The notes beneath the pieces were generated by a model, which saw only the letters and a program-made list of their open reading frames with translations, was not told the origin of the DNA and did not search any database. The translations under genes and the position numbers were made by a program. Below, piece after piece: positions 28,802-37,955 of a DNA stretch of 38,700 bases; positions within the stretch are counted from its first letter, which is position 1, and every line of letters begins with the position of its first letter. The stretch comes from an uncultured Pelagibacteraceae bacterium (GTDB lineage Bacteria; Pseudomonadota; Alphaproteobacteria; Pelagibacterales; Pelagibacteraceae), in the NCBI GenBank assembly GCA_902590285.1, contig CACIWE010000006.1, forward strand, positions 1-38,700. Reading direction: 5' to 3'.

Positions 28802-29260
28802 ATGACACCATTTGTTAAAAAGAAAGAAATTAAAAAAGATTGGTATATTATAGATGCTCAAAACGCTGCTGTTGGTAGACTTGCTGCATTTATATCAAAA
28901 GTGCTTAGAGGAAAAAATAAAGCTACGTTTAACCCTCATATCGATAATGGTGATTTTGTAGTCGTTACAAATATTGATAAAATTAAATTTACGGGAAAAA
29001 AATTTGAAAATAAAAAATATTTTAGACATACAGGACATCCAGGGGGAATAAAAGAGTCTACGCCAATGTTTCTGAAAGAAAAGAATAAGACAGAACAAAT
29101 TTTAAAATTAGCAGTAAAAAGGATGTTACCTGGTGGACCTTTAGCAAAAAAACAATTAACAAAATTAAAAATTTACAGCGGGGAAAAACATCCTCATGAT
29201 GTACAAAAACCAAAAATTATTGATTTTGAAAATTTAAATAAAAAAAATATTATTAAATAA
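28802..29260 (+). CDS. rplM: 50S ribosomal protein L13
   Basis: DWYIIDAQNAAVGRLAAFISKVLRGKNKATFNPHIDNGDFVVV. ATG at 28802 preferred over the TTG at 28781 used in the ORF track. Confidence 0.95.
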   Translation: MTPFVKKKEIKKDWYIIDAQNAAVGRLAAFISKVLRGKNKATFNPHIDNGDFVVVTNIDKIKFTGKKFENKKYFRHTGHPGGIKESTPMFLKEKNKTEQILKLAVKRMLPGGPLAKKQLTKLKIYSGEKHPHDVQKPKIIDFENLNKKNIIK

Positions 29261-29700
29261 TGAGTCAACTTAATCAAAAAATAGATAAGCCAAAAAAAGT
29301 AAAATTAGATTTCAAAGATAGCAAATATGCTACAGGCAGAAGGAAGAAATCAATTGCAAAAGTTTGGGTAAAAAAGGGAACTGGGAATATACACGTTAAC
29401 GGATTAAAGATGAATGAATATTTTAAAAGACCTGTTCATCAAATAATTGTCACAAGACCTCTAGAAATTTCTCAGGTTGGAACTAGCTATGACGTTAAAT
29501 GCTCTGTAAAAGGTGGAGGGCTATCTGGTCAAGCTGGAGCTATTATCTTAGGAATATCAAAAGCACTTATTTCTCATGATGAAAATTTAAGAAAAAATTT
29601 AAAAAAAGACAAGTTAACCACCCGAGACTCAAGAGTTGTTGAGCGAAAAAAATACGGACATAGAAAAGCAAGAAGAAGCTTTCAGTTTTCTAAAAGATAA
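29260..29700 (+). CDS. rpsI: 30S ribosomal protein S9
   Basis: YATGRRKKSIAKVWVKKGTGNIHVNG...TRDSRVVERKKYGHRKARRSFQFSKR. Confidence 0.97.
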   Translation: MSQLNQKIDKPKKVKLDFKDSKYATGRRKKSIAKVWVKKGTGNIHVNGLKMNEYFKRPVHQIIVTRPLEISQVGTSYDVKCSVKGGGLSGQAGAIILGISKALISHDENLRKNLKKDKLTTRDSRVVERKKYGHRKARRSFQFSKR

Positions 29701-29744
29701 TCATTTAGATTTAACTATTTTTAAAGAGAGTGATATAAGACAAT

Positions 29745-30782
29745 ATGTCTATACATAATAAAATTAATATAGCTGTAATTGGTGCAACCGGATACACTGG
29801 TTTGGATCTTGTTTTTTTATTATCAAAGCACCCTAAAGTAAGAATAAAATATTTATGTGCTACAAAAAATTTAGGTAAAAAAATTAGTTATTTTGACAAA
29901 AGAATAAAAAAAAAATTACCTAAGATTTCATCTATAAAGGATATTAATTGGAATAGTTTAAATTTAGTTTTTTTATCATTACCAAATGGTGAGGCGCAAA
30001 AATTAATAAAAAAAATATTTTTCAAATATAAAAAAATTAAATTTATCGATTTATCAGCAGATTTTAGGATTTTAAATTCTAAAATATATAAGAAATTTTA
30101 TAATATTAATCATAATGCAAGAAATTTAATAAAATTCTCTCTATATTCAATTCCAGAATTAGACAAAGATAAAATAGATAACTTCAGAATAATCTCAAAT
30201 CCTGGTTGCTATCCTACATCTGTACAGATTCCATTGATTCCATTAATTAATAATAAATTAATTAAGACAGATGATATTACTATCGACTCTAAATCAGGAT
30301 ACTCAGGAGCGGGTAAAAACCTAGAAAAAAAATTTAAACATAAAAATTTATATTCTTCAATTTATGCTTATAGCACTAAAAAACATAGACATATTTCTGA
30401 ATTAGATCAACAGTTGATTAAACATACAAAAAGAAAGATAAACTTTACTTTTAATCCTTATTTGTTGCCAACATTTAGAGGAATTTTAACTTCAATTTAT
30501 ATTAAAACAAAAAGAAAAAATTCAGGGAAAACTTTAAGAAACAAACTTATTAATTTTTATAAAAATTCAACATTTATTAAAATTTTGAAGCTTAACACCC
30601 CTCTTGGTTCTGGAAATGTACTGAATACTAATAATTGTGAGATTTCTATATGCGAAACAAGAGTAAAAAATAAATTTATAATTTTTTCAGCAATTGATAA
30701 TTTGGTCAAAGGTGCTTCTGGTCAAGCTATACAAAATATGAATCTCCTTTATAAATTTCCTGAGAAAATGGGGTTGAAATGA
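29745..30782 (+). CDS. argC: N-acetyl-gamma-glutamyl-phosphate reductase
   Basis: IAVIGATGYTGLDLVFLLSKHP, LSADFRI, ISNPGCYPTSVQIPLIPLI, SGYSGAGKN. Confidence 0.96.
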   Translation: MSIHNKINIAVIGATGYTGLDLVFLLSKHPKVRIKYLCATKNLGKKISYFDKRIKKKLPKISSIKDINWNSLNLVFLSLPNGEAQKLIKKIFFKYKKIKFIDLSADFRILNSKIYKKFYNINHNARNLIKFSLYSIPELDKDKIDNFRIISNPGCYPTSVQIPLIPLINNKLIKTDDITIDSKSGYSGAGKNLEKKFKHKNLYSSIYAYSTKKHRHISELDQQLIKHTKRKINFTFNPYLLPTFRGILTSIYIKTKRKNSGKTLRNKLINFYKNSTFIKILKLNTPLGSGNVLNTNNCEISICETRVKNKFIIFSAIDNLVKGASGQAIQNMNLLYKFPEKMGLK

Positions 30783-31333
30783 AACTTATAATCTTATTTA
30801 GCTTAATTTTTTTATTTACAAATTGTAGCAAACCTAAAACAGTTTTAATTTGTGGAGATCATATTTGTGTAAATAAGGCAGAAGCAAACCAATATTTTGA
30901 GGAAAATCTATCTATAGAAGTTAAAATCCTCGATAGAAAAAAGGAGGAGAGCGTTAATTTGGTTGAACTAAATTTAATTAACAATCAAAAAGGAGAAAGA
31001 AAAATAAGTGTTTATAAAAAATCTAAAACAAATAAAAGTTTAAAAGATTTGTCGAGCAATGAAATATTAGAAATTAAAAAAAATATTAAAAACAAAAAAA
31101 CACAAAAGAAATTAGCTAAGAAAGTAGACAAAAAAAATAAAATAAAACAGCAAATGCAAATAATTAATAATGATAAAAAGTCAAAAATTAATAAACAAAA
31201 TACGAATAAAAATTTAAAAGATCCTATCGATGTTTGTACTATTTTAGATAAATGTAGTATTGATGAAATTTCAAAATATTTACTTAAACAAGGAAAAAAG
31301 AAAAAATTTCCTGATATAACAAATAGACAATAA
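30779..31333 (+). CDS. Hypothetical Lys-rich lipoprotein
   Basis: Signal peptide and lipobox (FLFTNCSKP); Lys/Asn-rich linker; two Cys pairs (ICGDHIC, VCTILDKC). No family recognised. Confidence 0.6.
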   Translation: MKLIILFSLIFLFTNCSKPKTVLICGDHICVNKAEANQYFEENLSIEVKILDRKKEESVNLVELNLINNQKGERKISVYKKSKTNKSLKDLSSNEILEIKKNIKNKKTQKKLAKKVDKKNKIKQQMQIINNDKKSKINKQNTNKNLKDPIDVCTILDKCSIDEISKYLLKQGKKKKFPDITNRQ

Positions 31334-31338
31334 AATTT

Positions 31339-32625
31339 ATGAGAAAATTAAACATTGCAATCATTGGTTTAGGTAATATTGGGAGTTATTTATTCAAATA
31401 TCTAAAGGATAATAAAAAGATATTAACGGAAAAAAATAATTGTGTTCCTATAGTAAAATATGTGTCTGCTAAGAATAAAAATAGAAAAAGGAAAATTACT
31501 TTTAAACAAAATCAATGGTTAAATAATTATTTGGATGTTACAAAATTAAATGACGTAGATTTAATCGTTGAACTAATTGGAGGAGCTGAAGGTCCTGCAA
31601 AAAAGTTAGTTTTTAGTGCCTTAAAAAATAAAAAAAGTGTAGTGACCGCTAATAAGGCTCTAATTGCAAAATATGGAGATCAACTTTCAAAAATTGCTGA
31701 GAAAAATAAAGTTAATTTAGAATTTGAAGCTGCAGTATGTGGTGGAGTTCCAATAATAAGATCTTTAAAAGAAGGTTTAATTGCAAATAAAATTTTAAAA
31801 ATATACGGTATATTTAATGGAACATCTAATTATATACTTTCTTCAATGGATAGAGACAATAAAGTTTTTAATGACGTTTTATCTAAAGCTCAAAAATTAG
31901 GTTACGCCGAGTCAAATCCTACAGCTGATTTAAATGGAGATGACGTATCATCTAAATTAAAGATTTTATCCTCTCTTTGTTTTAACTCATTTCTTAATAA
32001 TAATATTTATGTTGAAGGTATTAAAAATATAGATAAAACAGATATAGATAATGCTAATAAGCTTGGTTATAAAATTAAGTTATTAGGATTTGCTGAATAT
32101 TTGAATAATAAATTTTATCAAAGGGTTCATCCTACTTTAATTAAAAAAGACTCTTACGTTGCAAGTATAGATGGAGTTTTGAATGCAGTAATTATTGATG
32201 GTAGACCTGTGGGAAAAAGTATCATTCAAGGAGAAGGAGCGGGCGCAGCTGCTACTACTTCTGCATTGATTTCTGACATTTCATCAATTTTAAGAGGAAA
32301 TATAAAATTTCCATTTTCTTTATCGAGCAAAGAAAGAAAAAAAATAAAATTTGCTAATATTGATGATAGATTTTTTTCTGCCTATTTAAGATTTGAAGTT
32401 TCAGATGTGCCAGGTGTACTCTCTAATATAACAAATATTTTTTCAAAAAATAAGGTTTCTATTAAAAGATTAGTTCAAAACCCTAATAAGAATAAGAAAA
32501 CTTCATCAATTATTATAATTACACATAGATCGAGAAATAATTTTTTAAATAAAATACTTAAAGAAGTCGCTAGAAAAAAATATATTAAGCGCAAACCTAA
32601 GTTAATAAGGATTGATGATAATTAA
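31339..32625 (+). CDS. hom: Homoserine dehydrogenase
   Basis: IAIIGLGNIGSYLFKYL, VVTANKALIAKYG, FEAAVCGGVPIIRSLKEGL, IYGIFNGTSNYILS, AQKLGYAESNPTADLNGDD, C-terminal ACT. Confidence 0.97.
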   Translation: MRKLNIAIIGLGNIGSYLFKYLKDNKKILTEKNNCVPIVKYVSAKNKNRKRKITFKQNQWLNNYLDVTKLNDVDLIVELIGGAEGPAKKLVFSALKNKKSVVTANKALIAKYGDQLSKIAEKNKVNLEFEAAVCGGVPIIRSLKEGLIANKILKIYGIFNGTSNYILSSMDRDNKVFNDVLSKAQKLGYAESNPTADLNGDDVSSKLKILSSLCFNSFLNNNIYVEGIKNIDKTDIDNANKLGYKIKLLGFAEYLNNKFYQRVHPTLIKKDSYVASIDGVLNAVIIDGRPVGKSIIQGEGAGAAATTSALISDISSILRGNIKFPFSLSSKERKKIKFANIDDRFFSAYLRFEVSDVPGVLSNITNIFSKNKVSIKRLVQNPNKNKKTSSIIIITHRSRNNFLNKILKEVARKKYIKRKPKLIRIDDN

Positions 32626-33566
32626 TGTCGATAGACAAAAAATTTTTAAATCTATTTATTAAAGTTACTGAGAAAGCTGCAATTGGTGCATCTAAGTACA
32701 TTGGTAAAAAAGACAAAATTGCTGCTGATAAAGGTGCGGTTGATCCAATGAGAAGAGAATTAAATAAAATTAATATGGAAGGAACAGTTGTAATCGGAGA
32801 GGGTGAAATGGATGAAGCTCCAATGTTATATATCGGAGAAAAACTTGGTACTCTCAATGGCCCAAAATTTGATATTGCAGTTGACCCACTTGAAGGAACT
32901 AAATTTACTGCAAATGGAGAGCCTAATGCTTTTTCTGTATTAGCTATATCTGAGAAAGGAGGTTTATTATCAGCTCCTGATACTTATATGGAAAAAATTG
33001 TAATAGGAACTAATCTCCCTCAAAATTTAATGGATTTAGATAATACCGTTGAAGAGAACTTAAGTATTTTAGCCGAAGCTAAAAAAAAGAAAATATCAGA
33101 ATTGAATGCTTGTGTGCTTAAAAGACCGAGACATGATGATATTGTTCAAGTTTTAAATAAACTTAAAGTAAATATTAATTATATTACTGATGGTGATATT
33201 GCTGGAGCACTTTCAGTAATAGGTGAAAAACCTAAAAACGATATTTATTATAGTACCGGTGGAGCACCTGAAGGTGTAGTTGTAGCTGCGGCTCTATCTT
33301 GCTACGGTGGTCAAATTCAAGGAAGATTAGTTTTAAATGAAGAAGAAAAAGTTAGAGCAAAAAAATTAGGAATAACTGATTACAAAAAAAAATATAATAT
33401 TAATGATATGGTTAAAGGAGATGTAATTTTTTGTGCTACTGGTGTAACATCAGGAGATCTAGCTAAAGGTGTAATTGATCTTGGCAATGAATTTGAAGTT
33501 AATACGTTTGTCTTGCATAAAAGTCAAAAAATTATCAAGTCTGTTACAAATATTTACAACAAATGA
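32625..33566 (+). CDS. glpX: Fructose-1,6-bisphosphatase, class II (GlpX)
   Basis: AAIGASKYIGKKDKIAADKGAVDPMR, GTVVIGEGEMDEAPMLYIGE, AVDPLEGT, STGGAPEGVVVAAAL. Confidence 0.96.
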   Translation: MSIDKKFLNLFIKVTEKAAIGASKYIGKKDKIAADKGAVDPMRRELNKINMEGTVVIGEGEMDEAPMLYIGEKLGTLNGPKFDIAVDPLEGTKFTANGEPNAFSVLAISEKGGLLSAPDTYMEKIVIGTNLPQNLMDLDNTVEENLSILAEAKKKKISELNACVLKRPRHDDIVQVLNKLKVNINYITDGDIAGALSVIGEKPKNDIYYSTGGAPEGVVVAAALSCYGGQIQGRLVLNEEEKVRAKKLGITDYKKKYNINDMVKGDVIFCATGVTSGDLAKGVIDLGNEFEVNTFVLHKSQKIIKSVTNIYNK

Positions 33567-35347
33567 CTGTGCCATCCTTAAGTGGAAAAAAATGGATTTT
33601 TAAAAGATTTAATGAAAATGATATTAGATATATCAAAGAAAATTTTTCACTTGATGAAATTACATCAAAATTATTATCAATAAGAAAAATAAAAAAAGAA
33701 GATATAAATACATTTCTCAATCCATCAATAAAAAATTTTTTACCCAATCCAAATATTTTAGTTGACATGGAAAAATCAACTAAAAGAACTCTTGAAACTA
33801 TTATTAAGAATGAAAAAATCGGTATTTTTGGTGATTATGATGTTGATGGAGCAACTTCCACGGCTTTACTAGGGAATTATTTTTCTGAATTAGGTTTAAA
33901 ATATGAAATTTACATTCCTGATAGGAAAAAAGAGGGATACGGTCCTACTAACAATAGCTTTCAATATTTTATAAATAAAAATGTTAAACTGATTTTTACC
34001 GTTGATTGTGGAACCTTATCATTTGAGGCGATAGAATTTGCCAAAAAGAATAAGATTGATGTAATTGTTCTTGATCATCATCAATCTGAAATTAGACTAC
34101 CTGAGGCTTTTTCTGTAGTAAATCCAAATAGAATTGATGATAAATCCAACTTACAATATTTATGCGCAGCCGGTGTTTCGTTCATGTTTCTTGTCTCTTT
34201 GAATAAACAATTGAGATCAAAAAATTGGTTTAAAGAAAAAAAATTAATAGAGCCAAATTTATTAAATTATCTTGATTTAGTTTCTCTTGGAACTGTTTGT
34301 GATGTAGTACCTCTAATTGGCTTGAATAGAGCTATAGTTAAACAGGGTTTAAAAGTAATAAAGTCTAAAAAAAATTTAGGAATTAAAACTTTACTAGATA
34401 TTTGTAAAATAGAGCATGCCCCATCTGTTTATCATTTGGGTTATATTCTTGGGCCAAGAATAAATGCTGGGGGTAGAGTAGGAAAATGTTCTCATGGGGC
34501 AAACTTATTATTAAATAAAAATCCAAAAGACTCATTTAAAATTGCATCAGAACTAGATCAATATAATAAAGAAAGACAATTGCTTGAAAAAAATCTTTTA
34601 GAAAAAATATTAAATCAATCTAAAAATTATTTTACCGATCCAGTATTAATTCTTAGTGGAAAAAATTGGCATGAGGGTATAATTGGAATAGTTGCGGCTA
34701 GGTTAAAAGAAAAATTTAATAAACCAGTAATAATTATCTCAATAGATGGCAATTTAGGAAAAGCATCAGCTAGATCTATAGTTGGGTTTGATATTGGTTC
34801 AGTAATTATTTCTGCAACTCAGGAAAATATACTAATAAAAGGCGGTGGTCACAAAATGGCAGGAGGTTTTTCAATTAAAATTGAGAATATTGAAAAATTT
34901 AAAGATTTTGTTTTCAGAAAATTTAAAACTATTAATGAGGAATTGATAAGTGACAAACCTTTATTTTTAGACAGTATAATTTCTCCATCTGCAGTAAATA
35001 TAGATTTTTATAACAAGATTTCATTGTTGCAACCTTTTGGCTCAGGTAACCCCGAACCTAAATTTATGATTGAAAATTTAAATACTGTTAATGGAAAAAT
35101 AGTAGCCGATAAACACATCAAATCTGTTCTAATTGGAGAGGATGGTTCAACTATTAAATCAATTGCTTTTAATGCTACAGATAACGATTTTGGAGCTTAT
35201 CTTATCAAAAAAAACAATAAATCATTTAATATTGCTGGAAAATTATCCCTAAATGAATGGAAGGGGCAATCAAATGTAGAGTTTATTATCGATGACATTT
35301 CTGTTAATAAGACTTTCAAAAATACGGTCCCATCGTCTATCGGTTAG
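33563..35347 (+). CDS. recJ: Single-stranded-DNA-specific exonuclease RecJ
   Basis: IGIFGDYDVDGATSTALL, DCGTLSFEAIE, VIVLDHHQ, GPRINAGGRVG, GKASARSI, GGGHKMAGGFSI. The stop codon lies inside the downstream tRNA. Confidence 0.97.
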   Translation: MTVPSLSGKKWIFKRFNENDIRYIKENFSLDEITSKLLSIRKIKKEDINTFLNPSIKNFLPNPNILVDMEKSTKRTLETIIKNEKIGIFGDYDVDGATSTALLGNYFSELGLKYEIYIPDRKKEGYGPTNNSFQYFINKNVKLIFTVDCGTLSFEAIEFAKKNKIDVIVLDHHQSEIRLPEAFSVVNPNRIDDKSNLQYLCAAGVSFMFLVSLNKQLRSKNWFKEKKLIEPNLLNYLDLVSLGTVCDVVPLIGLNRAIVKQGLKVIKSKKNLGIKTLLDICKIEHAPSVYHLGYILGPRINAGGRVGKCSHGANLLLNKNPKDSFKIASELDQYNKERQLLEKNLLEKILNQSKNYFTDPVLILSGKNWHEGIIGIVAARLKEKFNKPVIIISIDGNLGKASARSIVGFDIGSVIISATQENILIKGGGHKMAGGFSIKIENIEKFKDFVFRKFKTINEELISDKPLFLDSIISPSAVNIDFYNKISLLQPFGSGNPEPKFMIENLNTVNGKIVADKHIKSVLIGEDGSTIKSIAFNATDNDFGAYLIKKNNKSFNIAGKLSLNEWKGQSNVEFIIDDISVNKTFKNTVPSSIG

Positions 35348-35400
35348 GACAGTTGGTTTTCATCCAACAAAGAGGGGTTCGATTCCCCTTGGGACCGCCA
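35326..35400 (+). tRNA. tRNA-Glu (anticodon TTC), CCA encoded
   Basis: Acceptor GGTCCCA...TGGGACC with G discriminator and CCA; anticodon loop TTTTCAT; T-arm GGGGTTCGATTCCCC. Confidence 0.95.
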
Positions 35401-35438
35401 AATTAGACTCTCCAAATTTTTTTATATAATGTAAAAGA

Positions 35439-36458
35439 ATGAACATCTATCTTCATAAAATAAAACATAAGCTTTGGGAGAGTTATAAATATAATCCACC
35501 GATAAAATATAAAAAGATTAAATTTTTCACTGAAACAGAACATACCTTCAATGTAATAACTAATTCAAAAAAGAAAAAAATTATAGAATTCGAACAAATT
35601 TTGTTACTCTCTGGCCAATCCTTAAATTATGAATTAATGCTCGATAGTAAAGCTAGTTTAATAGAAAGACTGAGATGTGATGATATAAGATTTTTAATTT
35701 CACCTACTTATATTGCAAAAGAAAACGCTCTTCATTATCTGGAAGATGATAAATTAATTTCAGATAAGATAAAAATAGTTTATCCCTCAATTAATGAGAA
35801 TAGATTTAAAGTATTTGATGAACAAAAAACTAACTTAAATGGCAGAATAAAATTACTTTTTATTGGACAAAAGTTTTATGGCAAAGGCGTTCCTATTTGT
35901 TTTCGCATAGCTGAAATTTTAAATAAAAAAAAAATAGATTTTCATTTTAAACTAGTGTGCGGAGATATTCCCAAAAATATAAAGATTCCAAAAAATGTAG
36001 AAATTTTAAATTCGAAGATTTCTGAAAATTTTAAATATGAGTTATACGATTGGTGTCATTTATTTATTTTTCCAGTTGTTCAAGATTCATTCGGCGTCTA
36101 CTTGGAATGTTTAGAAACAAATACACCAATTATATCAACTAATATATACGATAAAAAAGATATAATAACTAATAACAAAACAGGGGTGTTAATTGATACT
36201 CCGCTGCAACTTTATGAATATAAAAATTTTGGAATAAAATGGAAAAATTGGAATGAATTTCAAGAAATATTCAATGATAATTTTTTATCTGGTTTTTTTG
36301 AAAATCTCTCAAATAAATTTGTAGAAAGAATTGAAAATTTTTTAAATAATCCTTTTTTGTTTAAAGATATGAAAAAAAATATTTCGTATGAAACTATTGA
36401 GAGATTTCATCCAGATATAAAAAAAAATGCATTAATTGATCTTTATAAAAAAATATAA
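35439..36458 (+). CDS. Glycosyltransferase (GT4-like)
   Basis: IKLLFIGQKFYGKGVPICFRIAEIL, NVEILNSKIS, DWCHLFIFPVVQDSFGVYLECLETNTPIISTNIYDKKDIITNNKTGVLID. Confidence 0.78.
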   Translation: MNIYLHKIKHKLWESYKYNPPIKYKKIKFFTETEHTFNVITNSKKKKIIEFEQILLLSGQSLNYELMLDSKASLIERLRCDDIRFLISPTYIAKENALHYLEDDKLISDKIKIVYPSINENRFKVFDEQKTNLNGRIKLLFIGQKFYGKGVPICFRIAEILNKKKIDFHFKLVCGDIPKNIKIPKNVEILNSKISENFKYELYDWCHLFIFPVVQDSFGVYLECLETNTPIISTNIYDKKDIITNNKTGVLIDTPLQLYEYKNFGIKWKNWNEFQEIFNDNFLSGFFENLSNKFVERIENFLNNPFLFKDMKKNISYETIERFHPDIKKNALIDLYKKI

Positions 36459-36492
36459 TTTAGATATATAGGAGTAATAAAAAATTTAATTT

Positions 36493-37449
36493 ATGTACAA
36501 AGTTGCTATAATTGAAAAAATTCATGATGATGGATTAGAGTTATTAAAGAAAAAATCAAATTATAAATTTGAATTGATAACTGATGTTTCAAAAGAAAAT
36601 CTGATTAAAAAACTTCCAGAATTTGATGCTTGTACTTTAAGAGTGTCCAAACTTGATGAAACTATTCTTAAACATTGCCCCAAACTTAAAGTTATATCTA
36701 GACATGGTGTAGGTTATGATAATGTAGACTTAAATTATATTAAAAAGAAAAATATTTGTCTTCTTATAACAGCAACAGCAAACGCAGTAGCAGTAGCAGA
36801 GCATGTTATTTATATGATGATATCTATCTCAAAAAGTATAAATCAATACGACAAAGAAGTAAGATCTGGAAACTTTAAAAAAAATGCGTCTAAAATAGTA
36901 ACGTTGGAATTATTTAATAAAGAAATACTAATATTAGGTTTTGGAAGAATAGGAAAAAGTTTAATTAAAAGATGCTTAGGTTTTGATATGAAAGTAAAAA
37001 TTTTTGATCCATTTGTTTCAGAAGATATAATTAAAAAATTTGGAGGATCAAAAGTTGAAAATTTAGATGATGGACTAAAATCATGTGATTATTTATCCTT
37101 ACATGTTCCTTTAACAGAAAAAACTAAAAATATGATTGATTATTCCAAGCTTAAAACGATGAAAAATACCGCAATCATAATTAATACATCCCGAGGTGGG
37201 ATAATTAATGAGGGTGATTTAGATAAAGCTATCAATGAAAAAATTATTTTTGGTGCTGGATTAGATGTTTTTGAAAAGGAACCAATTGATAAAAACAATT
37301 CATTATTAAAAAACAGCAAAGTTTTATTGAGTCCGCATTCAGCAACTTTTACTAATGAGTGTAAATCAAGAATGTCTTTAGAAACAACTAAAAATATTAT
37401 TGATTTTTTTGAAAATAAAATAGATAAATCAATGATTGTAAAAATATGA
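36493..37449 (+). CDS. D-isomer-specific 2-hydroxyacid dehydrogenase (phosphoglycerate dehydrogenase-like)
   Basis: LKVISRHGVGYDNVDL, ILGFGRIGKSLIKRCLGFDMKVKIFDPF, LSLHVPLTEKTKNMID, IINTSRGGIINEGDL, GAGLDVFEKEP. Confidence 0.9.
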   Translation: MYKVAIIEKIHDDGLELLKKKSNYKFELITDVSKENLIKKLPEFDACTLRVSKLDETILKHCPKLKVISRHGVGYDNVDLNYIKKKNICLLITATANAVAVAEHVIYMMISISKSINQYDKEVRSGNFKKNASKIVTLELFNKEILILGFGRIGKSLIKRCLGFDMKVKIFDPFVSEDIIKKFGGSKVENLDDGLKSCDYLSLHVPLTEKTKNMIDYSKLKTMKNTAIIINTSRGGIINEGDLDKAINEKIIFGAGLDVFEKEPIDKNNSLLKNSKVLLSPHSATFTNECKSRMSLETTKNIIDFFENKIDKSMIVKI

Positions 37450-37955
37450 TTAATTTAAGAAGAAGTTTAAAAAATTTTGGTCCTCTTGAAGCTTTAGTTA
37501 TAAGTTCAATTGCTTATGTTGTTATAATGTTAATTTGGACTGCGTCTACACGATCGGAAGTTGTTCAAAAAGCTAATGATATAAAAGCTAATCATAAACT
37601 AGTTGTAGAGTTTATTAATAACCAAGTTAATGAATGTAGTTCAAATGAAGAAGGTACCACTTTATGGGGTGACAATTGTAATTCAGTTTGGATATCTTCA
37701 AAAATTGTTAATCATATTTTAAATAACATAAAACTTAATAATCCTTACAATATTGATAAGCCTTTAATACAAACATCTCAAGATCCTAGGATTCAAGCAG
37801 AAGGAAAAGCCGGCCAATCCACAGACAAAGGCATTATTTTTGTATCAGAAAGCAATTTTGAGACAGAAGCAGGATCTGAGTGGGTAATAGGCACATGTGT
37901 TAAGTCACCGTGTGTAGCTGCTGGAAATAACGAACTTGTGTCAGCTTATCGTTAA
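37446..37955 (+). CDS. Hypothetical membrane-anchored protein, possibly pilin-like
   Basis: Short polar N-terminus, one hydrophobic helix (LEALVISSIAYVVIMLIWTAS), then a helical region and a Cys-containing C-terminal domain (VNECSS, DNCNS, GTCVKSPC). No family assigned with confidence. Confidence 0.5.
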   Translation: MINLRRSLKNFGPLEALVISSIAYVVIMLIWTASTRSEVVQKANDIKANHKLVVEFINNQVNECSSNEEGTTLWGDNCNSVWISSKIVNHILNNIKLNNPYNIDKPLIQTSQDPRIQAEGKAGQSTDKGIIFVSESNFETEAGSEWVIGTCVKSPCVAAGNNELVSAYR

